Origin: Ischnura elegans
Lineage: Eukaryota > Arthropoda > Insecta > Odonata > Coenagrionidae
NCBI RefSeq assembly: GCF_921293095.1
Contig: NC_060259.1
Coordinates: 24,497,812-24,561,811 of the forward strand
Reading direction: 5' to 3'
Length of the DNA stretch: 64,000 nucleotides
Positions within the stretch are counted from its first letter, which is position 1. Every line of letters starts with the position of its first letter. Below are positions 45,208-57,369 of this stretch, one piece after another. The notes beneath the pieces were generated by a model. That model did no database searches. It saw nothing but the letters and a program-made list of their open reading frames with translations, and was not told the origin of the DNA. The position numbers were made by a program, and so were the translations under genes.

Positions 45208-48200
45208 TCACATTTTGGTGTTCTCTTCTTCAGTGCCCTTTTCTTGATGGACCTTGTTCCATGGCTGCTCTTGCCCGGATCCAAAAATGGTGTAAAATAT
45301 AGCCTCAATTCCAAACAAGGCAGCAGTAGTGCAGAAGATGATCTGCCACTGTCCAACAGTTTGCTAGTTGAACAAAAAGAAAGTGTTTTATTATGGAATG
45401 GTATCAATTAGCAAGGATTGTATTCAAGTAAATTATTTCATAGTCTAGTTTATAATATGTACAGTAGAAGATTGATAATCTAAAATATGGCTAGGGCTGT
45501 TCTGGAATTTTAATATTTTTTGTCCTGGGGTCTCTTTCCTTTAAGAGGCCGATTGAACTGACTAAGGTGTGGATCATAAATATATGGGCAAAAGTCGTCA
45601 ATCACCTCTTTGAATTCCAACTTATTTTTCATGAATATTTATTTTTATATTAAAGATATTGTTCTGTGAATTGACCATGTCACACTCCTTCATCAGATAC
45701 CATTGCAGCAATGTGATGGGTCCCATGATTCAGCTAGCTACATGGTCTTCATCACATGGCTTGTTTTGTCCCCCCCACTGACACTGGTCAATGGCATCTG
45801 TGAGAATTTATGAGAGTCGAAAGAGGTACTGCTCAATAATTCCATAATGAGCTGAGGCTGCCTTCTTCCCATTCTTACAGCTTCAATTTTACCATGACGG
45901 TCATGGGATCATACAAGGTTTCATCTGAGGGCTGTTGCCATGAGTCAGACAATCATGTTGGAGTGGAGCATCCTGTATCTTAATTGATCTGCTCTGGAGT
46001 GCTAAAGAGTTTCACTGAGACCTACCACTCCGGCCTGGAAGTACAATTCATTTGCTCTGCTTGGGAGCTGAACCCTTACGGCAAGTTGTCTGGTTCAGAT
46101 AGGAGTACATAGAGGGAACTGGATGGTTTGGTGGATGCTATGATGATAACCACAACAGTGCATGTATTAGTGGAGTAAAATACCAAAAATTTAATAAAAA
46201 TTGACAAAGTGGCCTTAGATGTTATCAAATTTTAACATGTAGTGCCATAAGATGCTGTTGTAAGGCCTATCTTTCAGTAACTGCTTGTATACATCAATTA
46301 TTCTAGGAATTATCCATGTACTAGCCAGTGGCAAACCTTTACAGAGTCACCCACAAGTGTACTTTCAGTGTAAGAATTCCACAGTGGAAAAATCGTTGTC
46401 AACAGAAATGACTTTTCCTCGGAGGAATATTTGCACTCATATATTATTATAATTTTTGCACATAACGCTGCCTAGACGTCCTTTATGTACATGAAATAGA
46501 AGCAAAATCTAAAATGATTCATATCTTGGAATCAATGAGAAATACATAAAAGAAAACTGATGATATTTTTGTACATTCCTAGGAGGGGGGTGTAACCTTT
46601 TGCCTCATAATTATTTGACTACTCTGGTGAAAAAGGTATTCTTAAATGAGTAGTTTTTGTGATTGGCCTCACGGTATGCATATCCATGCAGCCTAGAGTG
46701 GTAAAACCACCACTTTCGGGTGGAGAGGTAAGTGCCATCCATTGCTCTACTCTGACATCACTCCATTCATCTCTCATCTCCAAACTGGAGTACTTGACAG
46801 TTTTTGCACTCTGCTGCAAATTGCCGTGGCTGTTTACAAGTTGAAGTGGCTTGACAAAAACTCCCAGAATAGGTCTTTTTCCTGTTTCAGCTCCAGTTAG
46901 AATCCCTGTTCGAATTGTTCTTGGGAAAGGGATTTATTGTGAATACTCTTTTCATGGTTTGTGTGCAATGGATTATTTGCCCTTTTTCCATTGATCTCTT
47001 GCGTTCTTATCTCACTAGAGGTACCACAAATGTTATGGCTTAATTCACTTAAAGATTCTCTTTGGCCATTGTAATGTCAGGGTCCATGGAAGAACCCTGG
47101 GACAGCTGGAGTTGTAATTCTACCAATATATCTCTCGTAAAGTTGTATGTTTTCTCTTTGTAAAACATTTAGTATAGTTGTCATGAATTTCAATAAATAA
47201 TTCACATTATGATTTTCAATGCAGAAATAATACTCAATGAAGGATATTTACTCAAATGTCAGATACATATTGGTACTCATCTCAGAAGAAAATCAAAACT
47301 GGTTTTTGAGTTGTTTGAACAGTAGTGCTCCCATTAGAGATGGAATATAAGCATCACTGTAAAATCAATTTGCAAAAGGAGCACAGGGGAAAAAAATTGC
47401 AAGACATTTTCCTTGATGATGTGAATGGTTAACTGACAGCATGTTCCCTGTCAAGCTGTAAAATACTGTTAGCTTGCTTCAGTTTTCCCAGCAACTTCCA
47501 TCATTGTTGAAGAAAGTTTTTCTGGGTGGAGTTAAAAGTGAGGTCATTATTTCATGCAATCCCTTATCTCATGAGATGCATAACAAATATTTTTTTACTA
47601 GCATCTCTCTACAGACTGATGGGGTAAGATCCTGGAACAAAATGACATAAGCTGTTGCTACCATTGTGAAGAATCACTTGCCAATGTAGTCATGAGCATG
47701 GAATAAAATGTTATTCTTTGAGAAGTAAACGATGTTTAAATATTCATAGAGGATACTTAGTAGTCTCACAAATGGCTGTCAGCCATTACAGCAAAAGAAC
47801 ATTAATAGTCACGTTTGAAAAATTCTAGAAAACCTTTCATATAGATAGTTCCATGTTTCAGACTTCTGGATTAGTGATGGGCTGTACATAGAAGCTTACG
47901 TTCCATAGAAAGCTAATGCATATTGATACAACGTTGTATACTCTTACCATGGCACTATTGTCCAAGCTATTCATAGAATTTTACACAAAGCATTATAATT
48001 TAAAGCTGGGGCTAACTACACTGTACTTACATTGCCATGAGTCAGCTGCCCCACAAAGACTGGCACCACAAACCCAGGAATAGTGGCAACTGTGTTTGTC
48101 ATGGCCATCAGTGTTCCTGAAATTATTACAATTTTTTAATTCAACTGCATCACCCAAAAAAAAGCACAAAAAGGCATTTTACATGAAGGTGGTTTTCAAC

Positions 48201-51200
48201 AATTAGCAATAGAAAATCACAAAAGCTTATGTCCTGGATACAAATGATCTACCCAGGTAGGACTCGAACCTATGACCTTCAAAATATGGCAGGCAAGGAC
48301 TTTGCCCTGCTACCACCAAGGCCAGGCATGCTAAAAGTACATTTTCTAAATTCATCTTGGATGTAAACGATATTAAACTGATATGTGTTAGAAAAGCATG
48401 CCAATGAAATTTATTTTGTATCTCAATACAACACTTGCAAGGTGTACTGCATCATCTTTAAATATCTTTTATCCGCAGATAGATTTAGAAACCTAAAATT
48501 TTTTAATTTTAGGTTTTGCCGAGAAATTTGTTAAATTATTTGATTAATTCATTACATGCATAACTTGATTTGAATGATTTTGCTTACCTGCATAGTTTGG
48601 TGCAATGTCAATGTGGTTTGCCAAGTATCCAGAAAACATAGCACCAATACACATGACTGATATTGTCATGAAAACTACAGCCAGAACTCTGTCACAACCC
48701 ACAAGACTGACAGCAACAAGGCAAATTCCAGGGATAACAGACGCTAAAAGTACATTTTTCATATGATAAATTCATGAGTAAACTTTTTTCCAACACTGAT
48801 GATATATATCACTTATTAAAGCTTTATTTCCATAAACCTACCTGTCAGGGTAGCCATTTTTCGAGCCATGGTTACTGTAATGTACTTATTACTGCTGGCC
48901 CAGTCAAGACGGTTGCTGGCTATAATACTGAAGATCCACATACAAAGGAATGGCAGAGCAGAAAGACCTGAGTTCTGTATGTATGATAGAAAAAATGTAT
49001 CTCCATGAGAGTGCATTCTAAACATTACAACCACTGTTTCTTATTTTAATGAGTGTGATGGAAAGATATGCCAGTATAGGCACTAATAGAAGTTAGGAAA
49101 TCCATAAATCATGAGGGTTAAAAAGTTATTAGGGTAAGAGGAAAGCCACGAAACACTATCTACTGGTCTCTTAAAATGAGCCCATATATTTTTATCATTT
49201 TGATGGACCCAATTTACTCGAGGTGTTTTCAAGTATGAAACTATTTAACAGACACTAACTTGTCTCATTTATCTTGATAAAGTCTCATAATTGTCTCTTG
49301 CCATTGTAAATAAGCTACACTAGTATTTACTAAGGTCTTGAATATGAAATTTCCTTGAAAAGAAATAAAAAAATTATTGTTGATCATTACATATTATCCA
49401 TTGTTCCCAGCTTTTACAATCAATTCTCAAGTAATGCTCTCTTGGTTTGAGCATAAAGACATTTTTCAATGACACTACATTGCAATTTATAATCCCTTAA
49501 ATTCCCTTTTTCTTTAAAAAAAAATTGTGCTTTAGTCAAAAAATCTACAGAAGAATCTTCAGACAAACTAATTAAGACATTAAAAATATCAGGGGGGACC
49601 ACATGGTGCCCTGTGTCTTATGCTATTCATAAATGCTCCTTAATACATAACTTTTTGTTTGCTTAGCATGAGAAGAGAAATAAATTTCTCTTCTCATGTT
49701 TTTTATGCTTTTTGATATTTCTTTTTTCCACGTGATATTAAAAGTAGAACAGCTAAACAAAGAATGTGGGAGCATTGAATTTTTCATTTGTTGATAGATA
49801 GTTGCTTAATTATTGGATCTTATACTTTTTCTAGGGAGTATAATTTTAATACTACAGGGTAATATGTGGATTTCCAGGTCAAATTTAAAGTTTACAGCAA
49901 ATGATTGAGTATTTCTGCTGTTAGACTCTACACACTGCATTAATTTACGATACCGAATCTCAATTAGTGGCACAGATAAAAAAAGGCTTTTTCAGTACAT
50001 ACAAAATAAAAATTACTATGACATTTGTTGGTACAGGATTCTTACCTCCTGAATTTTAAATTTGAGGACTTGATTCATGTAGGTTGGCAATTCAATTAGG
50101 AGCATGTACCATCCAAAGTTTCCAAGAGTGTGAGCAACCATAATGGCATAAAATGGAGGTGAAGTCAGCACTGCACGCCATGGAACTGGAGCCGATTTCT
50201 GCAGAAAGTGATGGTAATTAGAAAAGAGGATACAGAATTTTACAATGTACATAATTTTATAAATTAGCTATGAATATTGATTCAAATTCAACCAAAAACC
50301 CAGATGTCTGGGCAAAGTGGAGGCAAACCTTATTCAGAGGTGTGGGATGATATCAGGGCTAATACGGCTAATTTGAAAATACTTTTTAGATACTCACATG
50401 ATAAGCTTATTAATACCACATCTGATATTCCTAGTCTGAACCTGAGTACATACCTATGCATGGTGATCACAATAAAATGAATGATCATTTAAAAAATCTG
50501 GGAATGGGTTAGTTAGCAGCATAGAAATTATAGTTTTCTCATAATATTTATTCACATTGCATTCACTATTGCACACAAAATTTAAATGTAGAATAGAATT
50601 GAATATGTACAGACTTTCATTCCATGTTTTCTTTGGTAATGATGGTATGGTAATTATAGGTTCTGTGTTGACTTAAATGCACTTGAGACAGGGTAGCTGT
50701 TCTCCCAGTTTAAATTATTTCCGTAATTTCTCACAAAACTCATGGAAACACGTTTTGCTTGTAAATTACAACAAAATGGCCACTAATCAAAGTCCAAATG
50801 ATGAAGGATATAAGTTGCCTAAAAATTCGGCATCCTCTCTCCACTGATCAGAAGAAACCATCTGAAACGCCAGCAAAACTGTTGTCCTAAAAATGGGTAT
50901 AAGCCAATTAAAGCCAAGAGAAAACAGTACTTAAAAAACATGCCTCATATAAACCTTTTTTTCTTTCTTCACTCAATCAGTACCCTGAAACTCCTTCTTT
51001 GCCCAACCCTCTCACACTTTTACATCAACTTCTCCGAAGTGTGACAGTATTACAGCACAGGATTGCCTAGGAAAGGGCTTAATGAACAAAAATCTGTACC
51101 CCAGCTGCTTACTTCCTCTTCACTTCCTAAAGTCCACATCCAAACATTGCATACTTTCCCAATTTTGTATCTAACCCCAGTGGCATAGCCATGGAAGTGG

Positions 51201-54200
51201 TTTTCCTGGCTATGATCCTCCCCTTTAGCCTTTAAAAGAGGCTAAGGGAGGACCCCAGGACCCCCCTTTGCCCTGAGGTGTTTTCCATACATCATGGAAG
51301 AGTTGCAAAACCTCTGGTAAAAATATTTCAAAATCCTGGATACGCTACTGCCTGACACCATGATGTGTCCTTCTTCAACCCTCTAGTCTTAGTCCTGCCT
51401 TCCTTCCTTCTTGACTTAATCAACGTAACCGAAAAATACTTTCTTCCTCCGCATGTTCCTTGCTCACCCATTCTCTTCAAACTTAGAGCCATAGCATGTG
51501 AAAATGTAACTGATAAGGCCAGCTTTCCCCTAGAAAACCATTATCTCTACTGGGAATACATAGAACCTTGGCTCTCAGTATGTAAGCCATTTATTAATAT
51601 TTCCAACTTTATGTTGGTCCTTATCCAACATGATTTTATAGCATGGATTTTATGAACAGAAAGCATCAAAGCTCTTTTGCTAGATCTGTAGTCAAAAGAA
51701 ATGCAATGGAGTCTATCTACACCAGAAATATGCCAAGAGATTGCACAGTTTGCACTCTTTATTCCCATTTTTTCCGAGCAGGCCATGTATTTAATACCTT
51801 GTATTTGTGCTTGACATAATATCACTCTACCTATTCAAAGTAAACATAAATGGATACTGGGGAGCATACATGGTGGCATGAATTGTTTAGAAAAGGTTGA
51901 GCCTCCACAGCCACCTTCCATACACATTCATAGCATTTTCCTTCATTTTTTCCTCAGTTTCCTCAGTAATAAATAAAACAGATGTGAGGAAATCTGATGA
52001 CCATAACATATGTAAAAAATAATACATTTTTGGTTGCGTAGGGAATATCTCTGTACGATTCACTGATACCACATAAGTAAATAATTGTTAATGCATGCAT
52101 TTTACACAATTTTTCACTCTTTCTGCATTTAGTCTTATTGTTAAATATTTTTCATTTCATGTGATACATAGCATCTAAATTTTAGAATGTTAAATTGCAT
52201 ATGTCATAAAATTATTTAAATACTGAAATTTACTCACATGATGTCCTTCATTGTCAGTGCTGCTGCTGCCCAAAGAAGTAAGGATATATGTTTTTTCCGC
52301 TTCACTAATCCTTGGATGAACATCTGGTCCATCATAGACAAAAATAATCCAGAGAACACACCAAATGCATGAAAGTCCTCCCATGACATAGAAAACAGCC
52401 TCCCAGTTAATTTGACCAGCCAGCAATCCAGCTAAGGTAATAGATAACACAGTTCCTAGAGCAGTTCCTGAAAATAAATTGTCCAATATGATTTTTAGAC
52501 TGTGAATGCACATCCATTTTATGCTTTAGATCTGGGGTCATCAACCTTTTTTTAATGCAAGGACCAAAAATAGGTTTTTGGCATTGCATGTTTTTGAAGA
52601 GTGTGTTGATATTTTGCTATATATTTCGGCGGGTGCTAAACAATATGTTCTTTAGCCACAAGGACCCGCAAGAAATTTGCCGGCGGGTCGCATGCGGAAT
52701 GATGTTAATGGCAACAGATGGATCATCAATTTCTCTTAATTTTCATAGAAAAACTGAGAAAAATTGTAGGCTTTTTTGTGTAAACAAAAAGAGACTCATT
52801 CATTCTAAAACTATTAATCCCTTTACAAAACTTTATTGGGCCACGTAGTCATTCACTGTGGTACGCTTCCTGATATTAGTGAATTTTGTGTTGCATCAAC
52901 GCAAATTGCACGTTTCAAATGGAATCGAACCATGGGTTGATCCTACGACGATGCAACCCACATAACGTCCGTGTAAGCAAGTCGTCATTTTTTAAATTTT
53001 GTTAGGGAGAAGTTTCACCATAAACAAAAATAGTTCTATTGAAAATTACGGTCCTCAAATAATGGTTTGAGTTAAAGTAAGACAATTATATCTCAAATTA
53101 TATGAGAGGGTAGATATAGGTCATTGTATTATGAAGACCATAGTAGTTTTACCAGCATAAACAATCGCCGAGATTCTGCTTCGCTCTTGAGGTGGCGTCC
53201 ATCTGGCAATCATCACGTGCAAGGCTGGCAAGGTAACTCCCTAGAATGGAAAACATCTCATATAAACTCTATTATAGAACACAAATGCAAAACAGATATC
53301 GTGTTGAAATAGGTACATATTTTTTCGCCGAGTTAATGAGCTATATTTTTCCTTGAAATGACGATATTGGTTTCAGATGTAACAATTTTGTTGTTCACAC
53401 CCAAAAATGCAATTCATTAAAAGAATTCGGTGGGTGGAAGGGTGGGAGAAGTTACGAAAGGTAAAACGTTCCTCATTACCTCATTAATAAAAAAACGCGA
53501 AGGTTGCCGCGTACTTTTCATGAGTTGGTGACGTCATTGGGTTTTTTGGTTCACTGACTCGTTCATGGCGAACCTTTCACTGAGGGAAAGAACCGCTCAC
53601 AAGAGTGAAATCAACAACGAACCTCACGAGACCCATTCACAAGATATGTAAGTCCGAGTAGCGGTAACCCGCATGCAATTAATTAGTGACACCATCACTA
53701 ATCTGCGAAAGGGTTACTAACCTTGCAAAATTTTCATCAGTTCATCATCAGGTCATCTTTTAGTTCAAAATTTTAGTTAGTCTGTAGAATTTTCGCTGCA
53801 GAAAGCTATAGTAGTACGCGATGGATCAGAAAATCCTAAAATGCGGGTTTCGTCATTTTTCCAACTATCACAAATGCTCCTCTATGGTAGCGAGGCTTGG
53901 ACATCGAAAGCAGCAGAGAAGTCAAGAGTAGACGCATTCGAAATGTGGTGCTACCGATGAATGATGAAAATAAAATGGATGGACCGTGTGAGTAATGAGG
54001 AAGTGTTCAGAAGAGTGGGAGAAAAGAGAAATCCTCTAAAAACCCTAAGGAGAAGAAAACTTGAAAAAAAGTTGACCACTTTATGAGACATGACAGCCTG
54101 ATGAAAAGAATTGCAGAATGACATGTGGAAGGGAAAAAGGGCAAGGGGCGGCCCGGAATGAATTACACAGGACAGGTTATGAAGGATATAAAAGAATAGA

Positions 54201-55840
54201 AACGCCACTATAATGAGGCTAATGGATAGGAGAGAGGAATGGAGAGTCGCATCAAGCCAATCCTATGATTGATCGTTGACTAATGATAATGATGATCACA
54301 AACGAGAGTAAATCTATTTGGCGAACGAGCGATTTTCGTCATATACTCGGAAATCACCAGAGAGTAATATTTTAGACAATCAAGATGAACATGTTCAACA
54401 TTTTACATGCTAGTAAATGGAATTAAAATCTTAGACTATAGTCTTAATATGAGGATTTATAGGAAATATACTTAAATCACGGACTACCGTCTACAAGGTA
54501 GAATCTGATATGCATTTTAGAGTGCTCAGGCTGGCCTGGCTTGAAAGATGTAGTATGAAAAGGGAAATTGTGACTTTAAAAACTAACCGTAACCTCAAAA
54601 TTTAATGCTGTAAAATTGGGCGTTGGAAAAATGTGAAATAGATATTAGTTGTGAACACGACCAGCAGTCAGAGAAGACTCAGTTGATGGCAATTTTCAAT
54701 TATATTTGTACAGCAACAGGTTATGACATCAAATGAACTGATGCACAGAATAAATGTTGACAATTATGGTCTTTTTGGGGCATACAATGCGAAAACTCCC
54801 GAGTTTCGTGAGTTGAAATGGACATAATACTGAAATGAGCCATAAAAATGCTATGGATAACAAGCCCCTGGAAAACCTGGACTCAAAACAGAGTGAAGTA
54901 GCTTATTTTATTACGAAGAAGTTAATCCTGAGACTAATAAAAAAAGGCGTATAAATACATTTTTGCCGCGTATCAATACCAATTATGTATTCTCGAAGTC
55001 AGTTTTTTTCCGGCGAACAATGGCAATAAAGATTTTTCTCGTTTCACACCGGGTAAGGTCCTCCATATCTCCTTCCAACGTTTCGATAAGCAGCTCGCCC
55101 ATCGTCCTCAGGGATTCAGGAATCCAAGAAGCCATTGGATTCCTGAACCCTTGAGGACGACGGGTGAGTTGCACATCGAAACGTCGTCAGAAGATATGGA
55201 GGACCTTACCCGGTGTGCAACACGAGAAATATTCACTGCCATAAATTCACAAATTTGAACGGCATGGCCCGAAATAAAAAGAATGAAGGTATCACAGACA
55301 GCGCCAAGTTTGGGACGTAGAGTCGTTTAAGCACCAAAGTACGAAAAAAGTGTCGGCGTAAACGGCTTATTGCTATTGAAAAGTATCCTTTAAATTTACA
55401 TTCCATCATTAAAATTATGCCAATGGAAATCAATGGAGAGAACAATTAAAGCTACTTCGTCTCAAAACCATCCTAAGAAGGACTTCAATTTTTCGAATTC
55501 TTATATGACGACAACTAAGCAATTCGGCGAGGCCGTCCATTTTTCGCTATGAACAGCTCAAGAAGTGGCGACGATTGATAGAATTTTTAAAAGGTATATC
55601 ACTTACTCCACCGATTCCTTCAATGACTCGAACAGCGAGGACGGCTATGTAGCTGAGGTAGCTGGCCAAAGGAGTCAATAGGGTGAAGACCACGTTCACT
55701 ACCACTGCACCCCACATCACCCATTTTGCACTGAAGAGTTCTGCAACACGCCCACCAGGAAATTGCGAGATCAGGTACCCCCAGAAGTAGGAAGCAAGCA
55801 CCAAACCTTGTGTGGGCTCACTCCATGCAAATGGACCATC
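45208..55840 (-). CDS. Sialin-like SLC17 transporter, 5' end missing
   Basis: Minus-strand exons: 55840-55607, 53240-53153, 52467-52238, 50198-50046, 48974-48842, 48743-48588, 48116-48031 and 45363-45208. All are GT/AG, phases match, and together they give 411 codons plus stop. SLC17 proteins are 12-helix membrane carriers of organic anions, such as sialic acid, glutamate or phosphate, often proton- or sodium-coupled. Seen: SEPTQGLVLASYFWGYLISQ, then PGGRVAELFSAKWV, EGIGGGVTLPALH across the first junction, the RWTPPQERSRISAIVYAG signature, HIDIAPNYAG near helix 10, and a polar cytosolic C-terminus ending EEENTKM. The order matches human sialin (SLC17A5) closely. About 70-90 N-terminal residues with the first helix are absent; I found no matching exon up to 64000, so the gene probably starts outside the window. 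The second Glu of the sialin EGLGEG motif is Gly here. The exact substrate cannot be told, since insects have many paralogues. Confidence 0.9.
45364..48030. other. Last intron of the SLC17 gene
   Basis: The 2.7-kb intron lies between the donor at 48030-48029 and the acceptor at 45365-45364 (minus strand). I found no repeat with defined ends and no coding resemblance; the short overlapping frames near 46619-46844 look like chance. Confidence 0.5.
48245..48337 (-). mobile_element. tRNA-derived SINE head
   Basis: On the minus strand TTGGTGGTAGCAGGG resembles a pol III A box, and AGGTTCGAGTCCTACC is a good B box about 45 bp later. The sequence cannot fold a proper acceptor stem, so it is not a functional tRNA. 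It lies in the SLC17 intron between exons 6 and 7. Confidence 0.65.
51178..51350. mobile_element. Short hAT-like MITE
   Basis: The ends CAGTGGCATAGCCATGG and the inverted CAGTAGCGTATCCAGGA resemble the CAGTGGCGTA family. Internal poly-C tracts and a TTTAGCC...GGCTAAG hairpin lie between. The flanking octamers TCTAACCC and CCTGACAC match at 5 of 8. The 173-bp copy is in the SLC17 intron between exons 3 and 4. Confidence 0.6.
52530..52700. repeat. hAT-like element, one end only
   Basis: TCTGGGGTCATCAACCTTTT resembles the CAGGGGTCxxCAACCTTTTT end of many hAT elements, followed by TTTTTGGCATT and GGACCCGCAAG blocks. I found no matching right end, so it is probably truncated. It sits in the 685-bp SLC17 intron between exons 2 and 3. 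Confidence 0.4.
53860..54300 (+). mobile_element. LINE family B, 3' fragment
   Basis: The fragment reads MLLYGSEAWTSKAAEKSRVD, then FEMWCYR, a stop, and MKIKWMDRVSNEEVFRRVGE, followed by a 3'UTR ending near GATAATGATGATCAC. It is the same family as 5350-6480, oriented opposite to the SLC17 gene, in that gene's intron 1. Confidence 0.85.
55022..55240. repeat. 105-bp imperfect palindrome (foldback repeat)
   Basis: The arm 55022-55126 is inverted at 55136-55240 with a 9-nt spacer and roughly 80-85% identity by eye. Long exact blocks include CACCGGGTAAGGTCCTCCAT and its inverse. Each arm has ACGTTTCGAT followed by GTCCTCA(A/G)GG near the spacer, the same order as in the perfect palindrome at 24502-24682. 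It lies in an SLC17 intron about 370 bp from an exon. Confidence 0.85.
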
Positions 55841-56030
55841 CTGCAAACAAAAGAGAACATTCATTAATGTCTGACCTCAACGAGGGAGGTTATGACTGAG
55901 ACGAGCGATCAAAATTTAAATTAAACTATAATTTAGCTTTAGAAAGAATATAATTATGACTAATTTCTCTTAAACAATACTAAATCAACTGTTTTACATA
56001 TAACCAGTAATCCTTCTAGAGAAGTAAATA

Positions 56031-56212
56031 TGTCCGGCCTAAGTGGCGGCGGGAAAATGTCCTCGTCTGCCAACCTAGAGGTCACGGGTTCCATCCCCGC
56101 CTGGATGCATTTACACTTCCCAGGGCATGGGTGTTTGCGACTGTCGAACTTGTTATATGTACGACAGGACTACTTAATCCGTATTCCGCAAGTTAAATAA
56201 AGACAACGCTTT
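56031..56212 (+). mobile_element. tRNA-derived SINE
   Basis: AAGTGGCGGCGGGAA resembles a pol III A box and GGTCACGGGTTCCATCCC includes a B box 48 bp downstream. A non-tRNA body and an AT-rich 3' end follow to about 56212. The layout is that of a tRNA-derived SINE. Exact ends are estimated. Confidence 0.65.
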
Positions 56213-56949
56213 TATTAATCAATCATAGAGGCATCACTGTTTTTATAGTCTGTATTTTTCTTCCAGTATTTCTCTTTCCCTTTCTCTTAGAGCATATCAT
56301 TTTTCTCATGAAAATTCATCCAGTAGGAACTTAATTTTAACTTATTATGGACTTGATGTATTCTATGAGAAAACAAGAAATTAGCGAAAACTAAAAAATT
56401 GGCTATGCCCCCAAGAAGGCTCTCAGCCGTCAAATGATTATATATCTCGTTCTTTTTCCTCTAACCTTTGTACTTTTTATTGAAATGGTAACTTTAAAAA
56501 TGAATGCATCTGATTTTGTACAGAAACATCGGAACCTATTTCATATTCAATAAATTCATGTGTCATTGCTTACTTAGGCATTATATTTTCAGCGAAAGGA
56601 ATTATTAAACAATTTAATAAATGACATAAATTTTTTTAAATTACATATGCGGGAGATTGTATTTTTTATTTCAAGAAGTACATGGAAATTACAATTCTAT
56701 AAGGTAGTTAAAACTCGGCATTTTTAGAAAGGGAGGAGCCATGAATTAATTTTAAAACTCCTGCAAAAAATCAATTATTAATGGTTTTCAAACGAAATTC
56801 TAGTACGATGAAGCATTTGCACAGTGAGATGCTTCATCCATGGTGGTCTATTAATCTCAGTAGTAGAAAGAAACTTTCTCATCAAACCAATACTTTCCTT
56901 TAAATAATCAGTTTTGTGAGGCGTCTCTTGGTATACGGTGAGAGGAATG
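56213..56949. other. Non-coding stretch, nothing recognised
   Basis: This AT-rich stretch has no supported exon or repeat boundary. It is probably inside the first intron of the SLC17 gene. Confidence 0.35.
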
Positions 56950-57365
56950 TAGCTTGAAGATTAATCACAATAAGACAAAAGTATTCGGTTTTTTTAAGGC
57001 ATTGCGTGGTGGGAATTTGAGGATTTAGGTGTAAGTACGTGGTCACAAACATAGCAGTTCGATTATTTCAAAAATTTGAGAAGCAAATGAGAGGAAAGTG
57101 GACACAACAGTTAGGTTATCAGGAAGAGCACTGGATTATTGGAGAGGCTTGGAGAGGCTCATGAAGAGGAAAGAGCTGATAAGAGGATCGTTATTTACGA
57201 ATTTAAAAATAAGGCTAGTGGAGAGCGTGATAAGGAGGATAGCGCTTTACTGTGCCGAAACGTGGACAATGAGGAAGGGATGGGAAAAGTGGATGTAAAA
57301 ATGCGGATATGGAGAAGATGAAGTGGACGAATAGAAAGAGGAAAGTCCATGTTGGGAGCGGATAC
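56950..57365 (+). mobile_element. LINE family A, 3' fragment
   Basis: LKINHNKTKVFGFFKAL near 56955, then EEERADKRIV / LKIRLVESVIRRIALYCAETWTMRK in shifting frames (57150-57290), parallel the 3780-4100 region of the large LINE A copy. The fragment carries internal deletions and frameshifts. Confidence 0.75.
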
Positions 57366-57369
57366 GGTC

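Noticed and set aside
48245-48337. Functional tRNA gene on the minus strand
   Set aside because: A and B boxes are present but the ends do not pair into an acceptor stem and there is no clear anticodon arm, so a SINE head is more likely.
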